From Candidatus Hodarchaeota archaeon (GTDB lineage Archaea; Asgardarchaeota; Heimdallarchaeia; Hodarchaeales; Hodarchaeaceae): a stretch of 19,285 nt of DNA. Positions 1 to 7,030 of this stretch are shown one piece after another. Location of the stretch: positions 1 through 19,285 of the forward strand of contig JAEOTU010000259.1 in assembly GCA_016839665.1 (NCBI GenBank), in the 5' to 3' direction. The position numbers and the translations under genes are program-made. Position 1 is the stretch's first letter. The number at the start of each line of letters is the position of its first letter. A model generated the notes under the pieces. The model saw nothing but the letters and a program-made list of their open reading frames with translations, did not search any database and was not told the DNA's origin.

Positions 1-1
1 C

Positions 2-175
2 CAATGGCTCCATCATAAAAGGAGACCTACCCTATTAATTGATGTTTCCACACTATCTTTATTTTTCAACTCTTCTGCTAGCGAATGTTGGTCTTTCGGG
101 ACGATAAAAGCGAAAATTAGAAATCTGGCTATAACGAATTCCCGAATTTCTTTGGAAGCTATAGGTTTTTATTGA
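2..175 (+). CDS. Possible 3' end of a truncated unknown gene
   Basis: A reading frame is open from the left window edge for 57 codons and stops with TGA at 173-175, 77 bases before the GINS gene on the same strand. The C-terminal residues read ISLEAIGFY. I do not recognise the family. In other archaea a primase subunit often neighbours GINS, but nothing here shows primase motifs. An open frame of this length can occur by chance, and an antisense frame is also open here, so this is a weak call that needs sequence to the left of the window. Confidence 0.25.
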   Translation, partial: QWLHHKRRPTLLIDVSTLSLFFNSSASECWSFGTIKAKIRNLAITNSRISLEAIGFY

Positions 176-252
176 TTGATTTTTTACGCTCATTAAGACC
201 AATTGACTACTAGTGCAAACCATGGACTTGTAAATATAGAAGAGGCGATCAT

Positions 253-885
253 TTGGATTATAAGGGATTATATGAGTTATGGTTGGAAGAAAGGGCCAGC
301 ACATCACTTCAGCAAATCCCTGCTGATTTCTATATTTCTATGGACGGGAAATTAGCAAAACTTTATCGAGAATCACAAAATTTAGAATGGGGAGAGCTAT
401 CAGATACGATAATCGAAAGAATGGAATTTCTTAGAAAGGATCTTACCAAGCTAAGGTTAAAAAAAATAATGGATTCGGTGATCAATAATGTTTCTATCGA
501 TGAGGGAGTTCTTACTTGGGGTGAACGATTATTAATCAAGAATATACGAAAATCTATCGAAACGCTTGGCATTGAGAAACCTCAGGATATATTTTATAAT
601 ACTGAGGAAATTTCTCCAAAAACGGATCTTCCTGAAGATACAGAAGCAGAACACAGTCAAATCGAGGCTAATAATGATATATTAGCTTCTCCAGCGAATT
701 TAATAATTAGGATTCTTGATGATGTTGAAGCTTTCGTTGGTTTAGACGATAAGCAATATGGTCCGCTAATAAAGTACGATGTTGTTTGTTTGCCACTAGA
801 GAACGCAAAAGCTTTGATTGCTAAAGGTATGGCAAGAGCTATAGAAACAAGGGAAGATATACTTAAATCAGGTGAAAAGATGTGA
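253..885 (+). CDS. Archaeal GINS complex subunit (Gins15/Gins51 type)
   Basis: This is a subunit of the GINS complex, which joins MCM (and GAN/RecJ-like nuclease) in the archaeal replicative helicase. The 210-residue protein has the A-B domain order of the Gins15/Sld5-Psf1 class. The helical A domain covers about residues 1-110 and contains the early motif LQQIPADFY. An acidic linker follows (about 115-147). The small beta-rich B domain (148-198) carries VEAFVGLDDKQYGPL and VVCLPLENAKALIAKG, typical of GINS C-termini. Translation starts at a TTG (253-255), a few bases after a GAGGCG purine stretch. The stop codon overlaps the GTG start of S27e (880-885), so the two genes are translationally coupled. 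GINS next to S27e and aIF2-alpha links replication and translation genes in one operon. Confidence 0.88.
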   Translation: MDYKGLYELWLEERASTSLQQIPADFYISMDGKLAKLYRESQNLEWGELSDTIIERMEFLRKDLTKLRLKKIMDSVINNVSIDEGVLTWGERLLIKNIRKSIETLGIEKPQDIFYNTEEISPKTDLPEDTEAEHSQIEANNDILASPANLIIRILDDVEAFVGLDDKQYGPLIKYDVVCLPLENAKALIAKGMARAIETREDILKSGEKM

Positions 886-1070
886 AGAGAAGTTATGTAC
901 CCCTACCTCGGAGTCATTTTCTGAAGGTTGCCTGTGAATGTGGGAACGTTCAGGAAGTTTTTTCCCATTCTACAACTCATGTGACATGTCGAGTTTGCGG
1001 TAAAACACTAGCAGAAGCTAGTGGAGGAAAAATAAGATTATTTGGAGAGGTAATAGAGGTTTTAGATTAA
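882..1070 (+). CDS. rps27e: 30S ribosomal protein S27e
   Basis: This is a small-subunit ribosomal protein with one zinc ribbon. The 62 residues match the family throughout: the N-terminal R-S-x-F-L-K-V segment, the VFSHSTTHVTCRVCGKTLAE core and the GGK-x-R-L-x-G-E-V-x-E-V-L end. The second zinc knuckle is a normal CxxC (C36, C39). The first knuckle is C18-E19-C20, a CxC, where the family normally has CxxC, so one residue is missing. The GTG start overlaps the GINS stop. Gene order S27e, aIF2-alpha, Nop10 is a classic archaeal arrangement and supports the identification independently. Confidence 0.95.
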   Translation: MKRSYVPLPRSHFLKVACECGNVQEVFSHSTTHVTCRVCGKTLAEASGGKIRLFGEVIEVLD

Positions 1071-1083
1071 AAGGCGATAATTA

Positions 1084-1875
1084 ATGGAATCTAACTTTCC
1101 AAGCGTTGGCGAATTAGTAATAGGGACTTGTACAAAATTAACACCCCATGGGGCATATTTCGAAATTTTTGACTATGAGAATCTTGGTTCGGAATCGGGA
1201 TTTGTTCATATCTCGGAATTAAGTCGTACATGGGTACGGAATATTCGTAGTCACATTCGAGAAGGACAAAGAGCAGTATCAAAAATACTTCGGGTTGATG
1301 CTGCTCGCGGTGAGATAGATATGTCCATTAGACGGGTATCAGAGCCGCAAAGGCGAATGAAACTTAATGAATTCAAACAGGAAAATCGCGCTCGCGGAAT
1401 TGTTGCAGTTGCCTGCGAAAACGTAAATGTTTCTGCTGATGACGTCGAGAAAATTCTTTTAGGAAATTTTGGCTCTATTTATGAGGGGTTGATATCGGCA
1501 AGGGAAGAAACAGCAGAGGTTTTCATTGAAATCGGAATTCCTGAAGCAGCAGCAAAGGAGATTCATCAATTAGCTGTGAAAGAGCTTCGCCCTCCGACAG
1601 TCCAATTAACTGGACTGGGGACGATCACAAGCTTTGATTCCAACGGGGTTGATCTGATCAAAAAATTCTTTAAATCCTTTAAGAAAACCTCTAATAAGAA
1701 ATATAAGAGTTCTAAGATACTTATTCAAATTGTTTCGCCCCCAGATTATCGCTTCGTGATAGAAAGTGTGGATTGGAAGACTGCTGAGGGGATTTGGAAG
1801 GATGTACAGGACGAAGCAAACCAATTCTTCAGCGCATATGATGCAGAATATTCTTTTGAAAGACAAGACAGATAG
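1084..1875 (+). CDS. eif2a: Translation initiation factor aIF2 alpha subunit
   Basis: This is the alpha subunit of archaeal IF2, the heterotrimer that brings initiator Met-tRNA to the small ribosomal subunit. The 263-residue length is normal. An N-terminal S1/OB domain spans about 1-85 (VGELVIGTCTKLTPHGAYF, GFVHISELS, then IDMSIRRV). A helical middle domain starts at about 90 and an alpha/beta C-terminal domain that contacts the gamma subunit runs to the end (LIQIVSPPDYRFVIESVDW). The region around ELSRTWVRNIRSHI corresponds to the eukaryotic Ser51 regulatory loop. The ATG lies 13 bases after the S27e stop. No anomalies seen. Confidence 0.96.
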   Translation: MESNFPSVGELVIGTCTKLTPHGAYFEIFDYENLGSESGFVHISELSRTWVRNIRSHIREGQRAVSKILRVDAARGEIDMSIRRVSEPQRRMKLNEFKQENRARGIVAVACENVNVSADDVEKILLGNFGSIYEGLISAREETAEVFIEIGIPEAAAKEIHQLAVKELRPPTVQLTGLGTITSFDSNGVDLIKKFFKSFKKTSNKKYKSSKILIQIVSPPDYRFVIESVDWKTAEGIWKDVQDEANQFFSAYDAEYSFERQDR

Positions 1876-1898
1876 TTCAACATAAGTCAGGGATACGA

Positions 1899-2075
1899 AT
1901 GCGGTTGTTAAGAAAGTGTAAGTGTCGATACACAATCGATCAATCGAAAAAAATTTGTGAAAAATGTGGCGATAACTTTCATAGCGCTTATCCACCCAAA
2001 TTCTCTCCATATGACAAGTATGCTGATTATCGTCGAAAGATGAAAGAACTTGCCAAACAAAGGGGATTGTTATGA
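1899..2075 (+). CDS. nop10: H/ACA ribonucleoprotein subunit Nop10
   Basis: Nop10 binds the pseudouridine synthase Cbf5 in archaeal H/ACA guide-RNA complexes that modify rRNA. The protein has only 58 residues. It starts MRLLRKCKCRYTID and carries a zinc ribbon (C7, C9, C20, C23). The Nop10 signature YPPKFSPYDKYADYRR follows, then a basic helix. The ATG at 1899 lies 23 bases after the aIF2-alpha stop and the TGA overlaps the ATG of the acetyltransferase gene (ATGA at 2072-2075). Position directly after aIF2-alpha is the usual archaeal place for Nop10. The first zinc pair is CxC, which may suggest slightly different metal binding. Confidence 0.93.
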   Translation: MRLLRKCKCRYTIDQSKKICEKCGDNFHSAYPPKFSPYDKYADYRRKMKELAKQRGLL

Positions 2076-2590
2076 CGGAGCAATCATCTTTGATCATCCG
2101 AACGTTCGAATTGAAGGATTTAGACCAAGTAATGGAGATCAATAGGCAAACTTTACCTGAAAACTATCCAGAAAGGTTTTTTAGGACGATATACGCAGAA
2201 TTACCCTCCTCCTTTCTTATTTGTGAGGTGAATGGAAAGGTAATTGGTTATACAATGGCTCGAATCGAGACAGGGTTAAGTCATTATTCTTTTTTTCATC
2301 GCGCTAAGAAGGGACATACAGTAAGTATTGCTATTATACCAGAATATAGAAGGAGAGGGTTAGGGACAAAACTTTTGAAGGAATCCATCAATGCCATGAT
2401 TAATCAAGGAGTAAACGAACTTTTCTTGGAAGTTCGTGTGTCGAATAAAGCCGCAGTTTGCCTTTACCAATCATTGGGGTACGAAATTTTGAAGGAAATC
2501 CGTCACTATTATCGGGACTTTGAAGCAGCTTATTTAATGGCTCAAAAGGTTTCCAAAGACTCTAAAAGTAATTCTAAATCGATAGAATAA
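2072..2590 (+). CDS. GNAT N-terminal acetyltransferase, RimI/Ard1 (Naa10/Naa50) type
   Basis: This predicted acetyl-CoA-dependent acetyltransferase probably acts on the N-terminal alpha-amino group of proteins. The 172-residue GNAT domain shows the acetyl-CoA pyrophosphate-binding motif at about 93-98 (RRRGLG). It is preceded by the beta-4 strand SIAIIPEY and followed by LEVRVSN (119-125), LYQSLGYE (131-138) and HYYRDFEAAYLM (about 145-156). That last element resembles the substrate-binding tyrosine region of archaeal Ard1 and eukaryotic Naa10/Naa50. The tail from 160 is Ser/Lys-rich. It is translationally coupled to Nop10 and is the last gene of the operon. The exact N-terminal specificity cannot be read from sequence. 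Confidence 0.9.
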   Translation: MTEQSSLIIRTFELKDLDQVMEINRQTLPENYPERFFRTIYAELPSSFLICEVNGKVIGYTMARIETGLSHYSFFHRAKKGHTVSIAIIPEYRRRGLGTKLLKESINAMINQGVNELFLEVRVSNKAAVCLYQSLGYEILKEIRHYYRDFEAAYLMAQKVSKDSKSNSKSIE

Positions 2591-2817
2591 TAATAGCGGA
2601 TTTCTGTTATATGTAGGGTTGGGAAGAAAATAATAATGATTCATAACTCTTCATAATGGCTCTGATAGCGAAGGATTATCTATCAGGGAAGGTTAATAAC
2701 TCAAAATTGGCCACAGAAAACGCCCTAACATAAAGCTTTAAAAAGATGGGAAACTTTACTCATCTAAATTAGATTAGAAAATAGGACAAACATATTTATT
2801 CCTAAACCTTTCTAATT
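2591..2817 (+). promoter_or_regulatory. Intergenic region with hairpin and leaderless-type promoter for the EAP30 gene
   Basis: This 227-base gap separates the informational operon from the ESCRT-II gene. An inverted repeat at 2660-2668/2680-2688 (core CTGATAG and CTATCAG, loop about 11 bases) lies 70 bases after the acetyltransferase stop. Near the right end, GGACAAA followed by CATATTTATT (2785-2800) looks like a BRE/TATA pair. Its centre is about 23 bases before the ATG at 2818, which suggests a leaderless or nearly leaderless transcript. No tRNA or other gene was seen here. Confidence 0.5.
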
Positions 2818-3819
2818 ATGGTGGTTGTACACGTGAAAGAATATTTTCTAAAGGCCAGTAATGCCTTGACTCAATTGAACAGTAGTGTTTCAGTCAGTGC
2901 TAGAAGTGTTTCAGATATTACTGTGCAGATTTATTCAAAATTTGAAGAGATCCGTTATTCTAGTGAGTCTGTTCCTGATTTCATCCTTCATTCTAATCAA
3001 GTAAAGTCGAACCTTAAATCAAGTGGAGAGATTAGAGTTGCTCAGCTCCTTGCTTCTATTCTCTGTGAACGAATTGCAGATCAATCTAAGCGGTTAGCTG
3101 AGAATCTCGATTTTGGAGAAGAGGGTTTAGATGTTCGAGAAGAGCTTCGAGAAATTCGTGAACATATTACTCGACTTAATGAAGTTGTACAAGTTCAGCA
3201 AAAATTAGCTGACGGTGCTCCTGTCTCGACAGAAGGAATCAAAGGATTACAGAAAAAATATGATTCTCGAATTCAACAGCTTGAGCAAGAGCTTCTTCGA
3301 AAAGAAGGCCGAGCTTTAACTGTATCAGCTCTGGATACTACTAAAAAACCTAAATTATTTGGAAAAGGGAAGTTCAAGGATCAACTGGCAGATTTAATAC
3401 TTGACTATGGTAAAAATCTCCGAGCTAGTTCTGGAGGCTATATTTCATTAGCCAACCTTTACACAGCTTTAAGGGATCAGGTACCTGATGTACAATTCTC
3501 TACTAATGATTTGGAGGGTGCTTGTAAACAGCTCAAGAAACAGTCCCTTATTGAAGGGATCACAAAACGATCCGGAGTAAAGATCGTGGAGTTTGTACCT
3601 GTTACATTAGGGAAAGATGCACGGAAAGTATTTGATTTAGCAACAAGTAAGGGTTATGTAACACTTGAAGATGTCGTATTAGGAACAAAATGGGATCAAC
3701 AGCGTGTAATAAGAGTTCTTGAGAGTTTAGTTAAACAAAAGATAGCACGAAAGGTTTCTTCACTTGACACAGGTGACCAGTATTATTTCCCAGGATTATA
3801 TGGGGACAGCGATTGGTAG
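2818..3819 (+). CDS. ESCRT-II subunit, EAP30/Vps36-Vps22 family
   Basis: This is a predicted ESCRT-II component of the kind found in Asgard archaea, which bridges ubiquitin and ESCRT-III at membranes. It has 333 residues. The N-terminal half is helical with a charged coiled coil (about 105-165). A tandem winged-helix EAP30 end follows. The first winged helix (about 185-262) contains GGYISLANLYTALRD, TNDLEGACKQLKKQSL and KRSGVKIVEFV. The second (about 266-328) ends ARKVSSLDTGDQYYFPGLYG, which matches the CRDxxxxGxRFYPNLF ending of eukaryotic Vps22 and Vps36. No eukaryotic GLUE or NZF domain is visible. The ATG at 2818 fits a TATA box about 23 bases upstream. Its stop touches the ribosome binding site of the SPFH gene, so the two are one operon. 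Whether it is nearer Vps22 or Vps36 is unresolved. Confidence 0.82.
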   Translation: MVVVHVKEYFLKASNALTQLNSSVSVSARSVSDITVQIYSKFEEIRYSSESVPDFILHSNQVKSNLKSSGEIRVAQLLASILCERIADQSKRLAENLDFGEEGLDVREELREIREHITRLNEVVQVQQKLADGAPVSTEGIKGLQKKYDSRIQQLEQELLRKEGRALTVSALDTTKKPKLFGKGKFKDQLADLILDYGKNLRASSGGYISLANLYTALRDQVPDVQFSTNDLEGACKQLKKQSLIEGITKRSGVKIVEFVPVTLGKDARKVFDLATSKGYVTLEDVVLGTKWDQQRVIRVLESLVKQKIARKVSSLDTGDQYYFPGLYGDSDW

Positions 3820-3828
3820 GTGGATTTA

Positions 3829-4719
3829 ATGGCAGAAGTAGAAAAATTTGGTGGCTTGTTCCGAAAAATTGGTGACACTGTTCACATAGGAACAAAAAAA
3901 TTCAAAGGAAAGACAATTTTAAGCTCTAATTTTGACACAGAAACAGCAGATTCATTGATTTTTCGGTTAAAATCTGAAGACCGAGAGAGTTTCCGCAAAG
4001 ATGATGGTTTTATTGTTAAAGATCCAGAAAATGCCATATTATTACAGTCAGGATCACTAGTAGGTGTGGCTGGTAGTGGAATCTATGAACTCGATAAAGC
4101 AGCAAAACGTCCGGGCAGCGAAATCATATGGGTAACCAAACGTGAATTTATTATAAAATGGGGAACACCAGGTATTTATACCTCTGATAATATTATGGTT
4201 GGATGTTACGGCATTTCTCGTATGAGAGTTGTCAACCCTCGTAACTTTATCATGAATGTAGTTTCTCATAAACAGTATTACACTGGGGAAGAGTTGAAGA
4301 ATTGGGTGAAACAAACGATTGTTGCCGCAGTGAAACATATCATGTCACGATACACGGTTCCTGAGCTTTTAAAAGAACGAAGAAGCTTGGAAATCCAAAC
4401 ACGGTCCGAACTCGGGCCTGAAACCTCTCGATGGGGATTGGAACTCGTTGGGTTGGACATCGGCGGATTTAAGGTACCTGAAGAGTATCAAACACTCCTT
4501 TCATACGAGATTGAGAAGCAAGTTTTGGATCGGCAACGAGAATTAGCCGAAGAACGCGGGAAATTAGATGATGTTACGGAAAAAGTGAAGAAATATGGAC
4601 AAATGTTAGAACAAGCAGATGAAATGTTTCTTACAGGTAAACTCTCTGAGGAAAAATACAAGGAAATTACAGATAAATATTCAAAGAAGCTTGCTCAATA
4701 TAAGGCTCAGAAGGAATAA
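3829..4719 (+). CDS. SPFH/band-7 domain protein (YdjI-like) with SHOCT-like tail
   Basis: SPFH proteins oligomerise on membranes; this one is of the YdjI or 'virion core'-like type. After a short N-terminal stretch it shows GFIVKDPENAILLQSGSLVG (about 60-79), IIWVTKREFIIKWGTPG (99-115), a beta segment with RMRVVNPRNFI (131-141), YTGEELKNWVKQTIVAAV (151-168) and ELVGLDIGGFKVP (205-217). A charged helix follows (227-255), then an end (260-291, FLTGKLSEEKYKEITDKY) resembling a SHOCT domain. No N-terminal membrane helix is evident. ATG 3829 is preferred because GGTGG (3819-3823) lies about five bases before it; an in-frame GTG at 3820 would add three residues but would consume that site. The gene is fused in operon to the ESCRT-II gene, suggesting a joint membrane role (inference). 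Confidence 0.8.
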   Translation: MAEVEKFGGLFRKIGDTVHIGTKKFKGKTILSSNFDTETADSLIFRLKSEDRESFRKDDGFIVKDPENAILLQSGSLVGVAGSGIYELDKAAKRPGSEIIWVTKREFIIKWGTPGIYTSDNIMVGCYGISRMRVVNPRNFIMNVVSHKQYYTGEELKNWVKQTIVAAVKHIMSRYTVPELLKERRSLEIQTRSELGPETSRWGLELVGLDIGGFKVPEEYQTLLSYEIEKQVLDRQRELAEERGKLDDVTEKVKKYGQMLEQADEMFLTGKLSEEKYKEITDKYSKKLAQYKAQKE

Positions 4720-4732
4720 TTACTTTTCATAT

Positions 4733-6484
4733 CTATCCAGATCTCTGGAACAAGTTTTCACCGCAATCGGGACAAAATATCATTCCGACTGAATTCATTT
4801 CATTATAACAGTCTTCACATACATGAATCCCGCAAGCATTACAGGTATATTTTTCTAAATCGGTTTTTTGAGTTTCGCATACACCACAAAGGAATCCCTC
4901 TTTTTCTATCGCTAAATTTAATGATAAATTACGGATATTGATGCTACCTTGGATCTTTCCATATAGGATTTGATCCTCTAACAGTGCTATTGTGTCTGTA
5001 TCAGATATACCGAGGAAAGAAATTATTTGTTGAAGAGGAATTTCCGTATCTTTGGTGTGTTCAAGGAACTGCGATAATTTTTGATCCATTTTCGACGCTT
5101 GAGACGTGAGAGAGGGGTATTTATACCATCCAAGTTCCAATGGGCCTTTTTTACAGAAATAGCATTCCTCTGCTCGTTCTAGGTTAAAAGAATGAGTATA
5201 AGTAACTCTACAATGCGGACAGAATCGGGGAAGATCGATTATAAATGCAGAAATATTTTTACAAAAAGGACATTCGTGCTTGCTTCCTGTAGAACGACAA
5301 TTTGAGCACATAATTCGTCTACAGTTTTGACATTCGAAATAAAGGCTTGGATCAGTATAAGAAGAAGTATCTACTTGACAGAAGATTTCAAAGTGCTCTA
5401 TTCCTTTAACAAGAAAGGGATTAGAAGTTTCACCTGCAATAAGTCGAAGTCGAAAAAGTTGCCCCAGCCTAAAAACTCGATAAAGGAGTTGGAGAGGATC
5501 TAGACTTAAATCTGTAGCTAATCCCTCAATATCAATCCCATTCTCAAACCATCTTCTTAAAGGAGGCGCCTTAAAATCTTCGGAGGTGATATTTCCGTTT
5601 AAACTTTTGTTTAATATATTTAACAGATTTGCGAGGTCAGCTTTGTCTACATTGAGACGTTGCTGCCAGAATCCAATTGGAATATCATAGTACACGAAGA
5701 TATCCTTGAGTACTTGATTTACAATATCAATAACTGGGTAAAGATATTTGAAATCTGCTGAGAAAACAAAGTCAATAATCTCTCGATTTCTTTCTACAAA
5801 AAAAACACTTTCTTCTTCTGACAACCGCGTCAATTTACTAATGTCATTAATTGAAACTTCTGATTCTAATTCAAAGCTAGTATTCACAAAACGAGTAAGA
5901 TATTCAATATTTGTTTCATTCTTCTCTGCGGAAGAAAAGTTTAACGGAGTAAAATTATAAAAACGTTGTTTTATTGGATCAATATAACCTACGAAACCTT
6001 GTTGAGCCAAGAGATCAAGAATAGCTTCTAAATAATCTTCAGTCCAATAAAGATGATTTAAAAGAAAATTCAAGTCAAAAGCAGTTTTTGTACCTAATAC
6101 CTGTTTTAATTCCGTCATAGCACCTTGCAGGGTGAAAAATTTTCGGTGTATGACATCAAAGAAACCATCTCTGTCTTGAGTATTCACTACGATCTGTTTT
6201 TCAAGCAATTCGCCAGGTAAATTAACTGTATCAATCAGATCACAAATATCTACAACACCTTTTCTCGCTAATTCACGAGAAATGATATTTTGAAGACCGC
6301 GAGTGGGAATATATGTCTCATCGTCAAAAGATACGAATCCATCCAGTTCTTTCAAACCGATCTTTTCACGTAAAAAGGAAGCAACAATACTTGGATTCTC
6401 TGAGGGAGCCAGTCTGCTTATCGAAAGTGGCCCCTGAGCCAGTTGCGCTTTTTCAAGCCATTGATGCTTTTTTCTCCCAAACAT
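4733..6484 (-). CDS. UFL1-like protein with C-terminal RING-like zinc clusters; candidate E3 ligase or scaffold
   Basis: I propose that this large protein acts as the E3 or adaptor of the neighbouring ubiquitin-type system. Residue numbers follow the longer 591-residue form. The N-terminal part (about 45-190) resembles eukaryotic UFL1, with TYIPTRGLQNIISRELARKG then a V-D-I-C-D-L-I-D motif, followed by winged-helix-like repeats to about 365. The first zinc region has five CxxC pairs (393/396, 401/404, 413/416, 430/433, 449/452). The second has C541, C544, C556, C559, H562, C564, C567, C579, C582, which is RING-like spacing. A further winged-helix-like segment (490-535) sits between them. ATG 6484 is chosen because GGGGTGA lies about five bases upstream; ATG 6508 would add eight residues. 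It is convergent with the ESCRT-II/SPFH operon (13-base gap). E3 activity is inferred; a zinc-ribbon scaffold is the alternative. Confidence 0.68.
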   Translation of the reverse strand: MFGRKKHQWLEKAQLAQGPLSISRLAPSENPSIVASFLREKIGLKELDGFVSFDDETYIPTRGLQNIISRELARKGVVDICDLIDTVNLPGELLEKQIVVNTQDRDGFFDVIHRKFFTLQGAMTELKQVLGTKTAFDLNFLLNHLYWTEDYLEAILDLLAQQGFVGYIDPIKQRFYNFTPLNFSSAEKNETNIEYLTRFVNTSFELESEVSINDISKLTRLSEEESVFFVERNREIIDFVFSADFKYLYPVIDIVNQVLKDIFVYYDIPIGFWQQRLNVDKADLANLLNILNKSLNGNITSEDFKAPPLRRWFENGIDIEGLATDLSLDPLQLLYRVFRLGQLFRLRLIAGETSNPFLVKGIEHFEIFCQVDTSSYTDPSLYFECQNCRRIMCSNCRSTGSKHECPFCKNISAFIIDLPRFCPHCRVTYTHSFNLERAEECYFCKKGPLELGWYKYPSLTSQASKMDQKLSQFLEHTKDTEIPLQQIISFLGISDTDTIALLEDQILYGKIQGSINIRNLSLNLAIEKEGFLCGVCETQKTDLEKYTCNACGIHVCEDCYNEMNSVGMIFCPDCGENLFQRSG

Positions 6485-6630
6485 GTGTTTCACCCCATGT
6501 TCCAACATGATATTTTTTAATCGATTGTTTTTAGATCTATCTGTGCTAAACCAATTGTTTTTCCAAAGATTTCAGATCAGCATAAGTTGAATATCAAGGA
6601 AAAATGTGAGAAAATAGAGGAAATATTCTA

Positions 6631-6945
6631 ATGGCACAGAAAGACTTTCATTGTACAAATTGTGGCTATCTTCCAAGAGATATTCCAGTTTCAGGCAGAT
6701 GGTTTTGCCCAAAGTGTGGAAAAAGTTCAACAATTGCTACTCAGCGCCCACGAGCTCCTAAAAAATTCCATCGAACACCCACAAGAATTCGAAAGACACA
6801 AGATCAAATTACCACACAACTTTTTGATAAACTTGCGGCCTCAAAACCCAGTGACCTTGGATTTAAAGAATCCTATATTAATCCAAAAATTAGTCCAATC
6901 ATTCCTCAAAAACGGGAAAAGATTAGATTATTTTATAAAAAATAA
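6631..6945 (+). CDS. Small zinc-ribbon protein of unknown function
   Basis: I do not recognise a specific family. The 104-residue protein opens with one zinc ribbon: C8-x2-C11, a 14-residue spacer, then C26-x2-C29 (FHCTNCGY and FCPKCGKS). A basic, proline-rich and probably disordered tail follows, with K-I-R-L-F-Y-K-K at the end. The tail may bind RNA, DNA or a partner protein, but nothing proves it. It is transcribed divergently from the UFL1-like gene across about 120 bases and converges on the E1 gene. An AGAGGAAA stretch upstream of the ATG may be its ribosome binding site. A second frame at 6662-6994 overlaps it but lacks recognisable protein character. Confidence 0.65.
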   Translation: MAQKDFHCTNCGYLPRDIPVSGRWFCPKCGKSSTIATQRPRAPKKFHRTPTRIRKTQDQITTQLFDKLAASKPSDLGFKESYINPKISPIIPQKREKIRLFYKK

Positions 6946-7030
6946 AGAAATTGATTTGCTTATCGTTTCCTTAGGATTAGATAGTGTGTTATAGACATCA
7001 CATTTTCTAAAATGAGGTAGACCATTACGA

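Noticed and set aside
59..307. 82-residue minus-strand frame at the left end
   Set aside because: It runs into the GINS start region on the opposite strand and shows no family character.
1606..2142. 178-residue minus-strand open frame
   Set aside because: It lies antisense to the end of aIF2-alpha, all of Nop10 and the start of the acetyltransferase, all of which are certain; it has no family features.
2660..2688. Hairpin after the acetyltransferase gene as an intrinsic terminator
   Set aside because: Archaeal termination relies on U-rich tracts and none follows the hairpin; it is kept only as a repeat within the intergenic entry.
6662..6994. 110-residue plus-strand frame overlapping the zinc-ribbon gene
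   Set aside because: The other frame (6631-6945) has a clear four-Cys zinc ribbon; this one looks like its shifted shadow.
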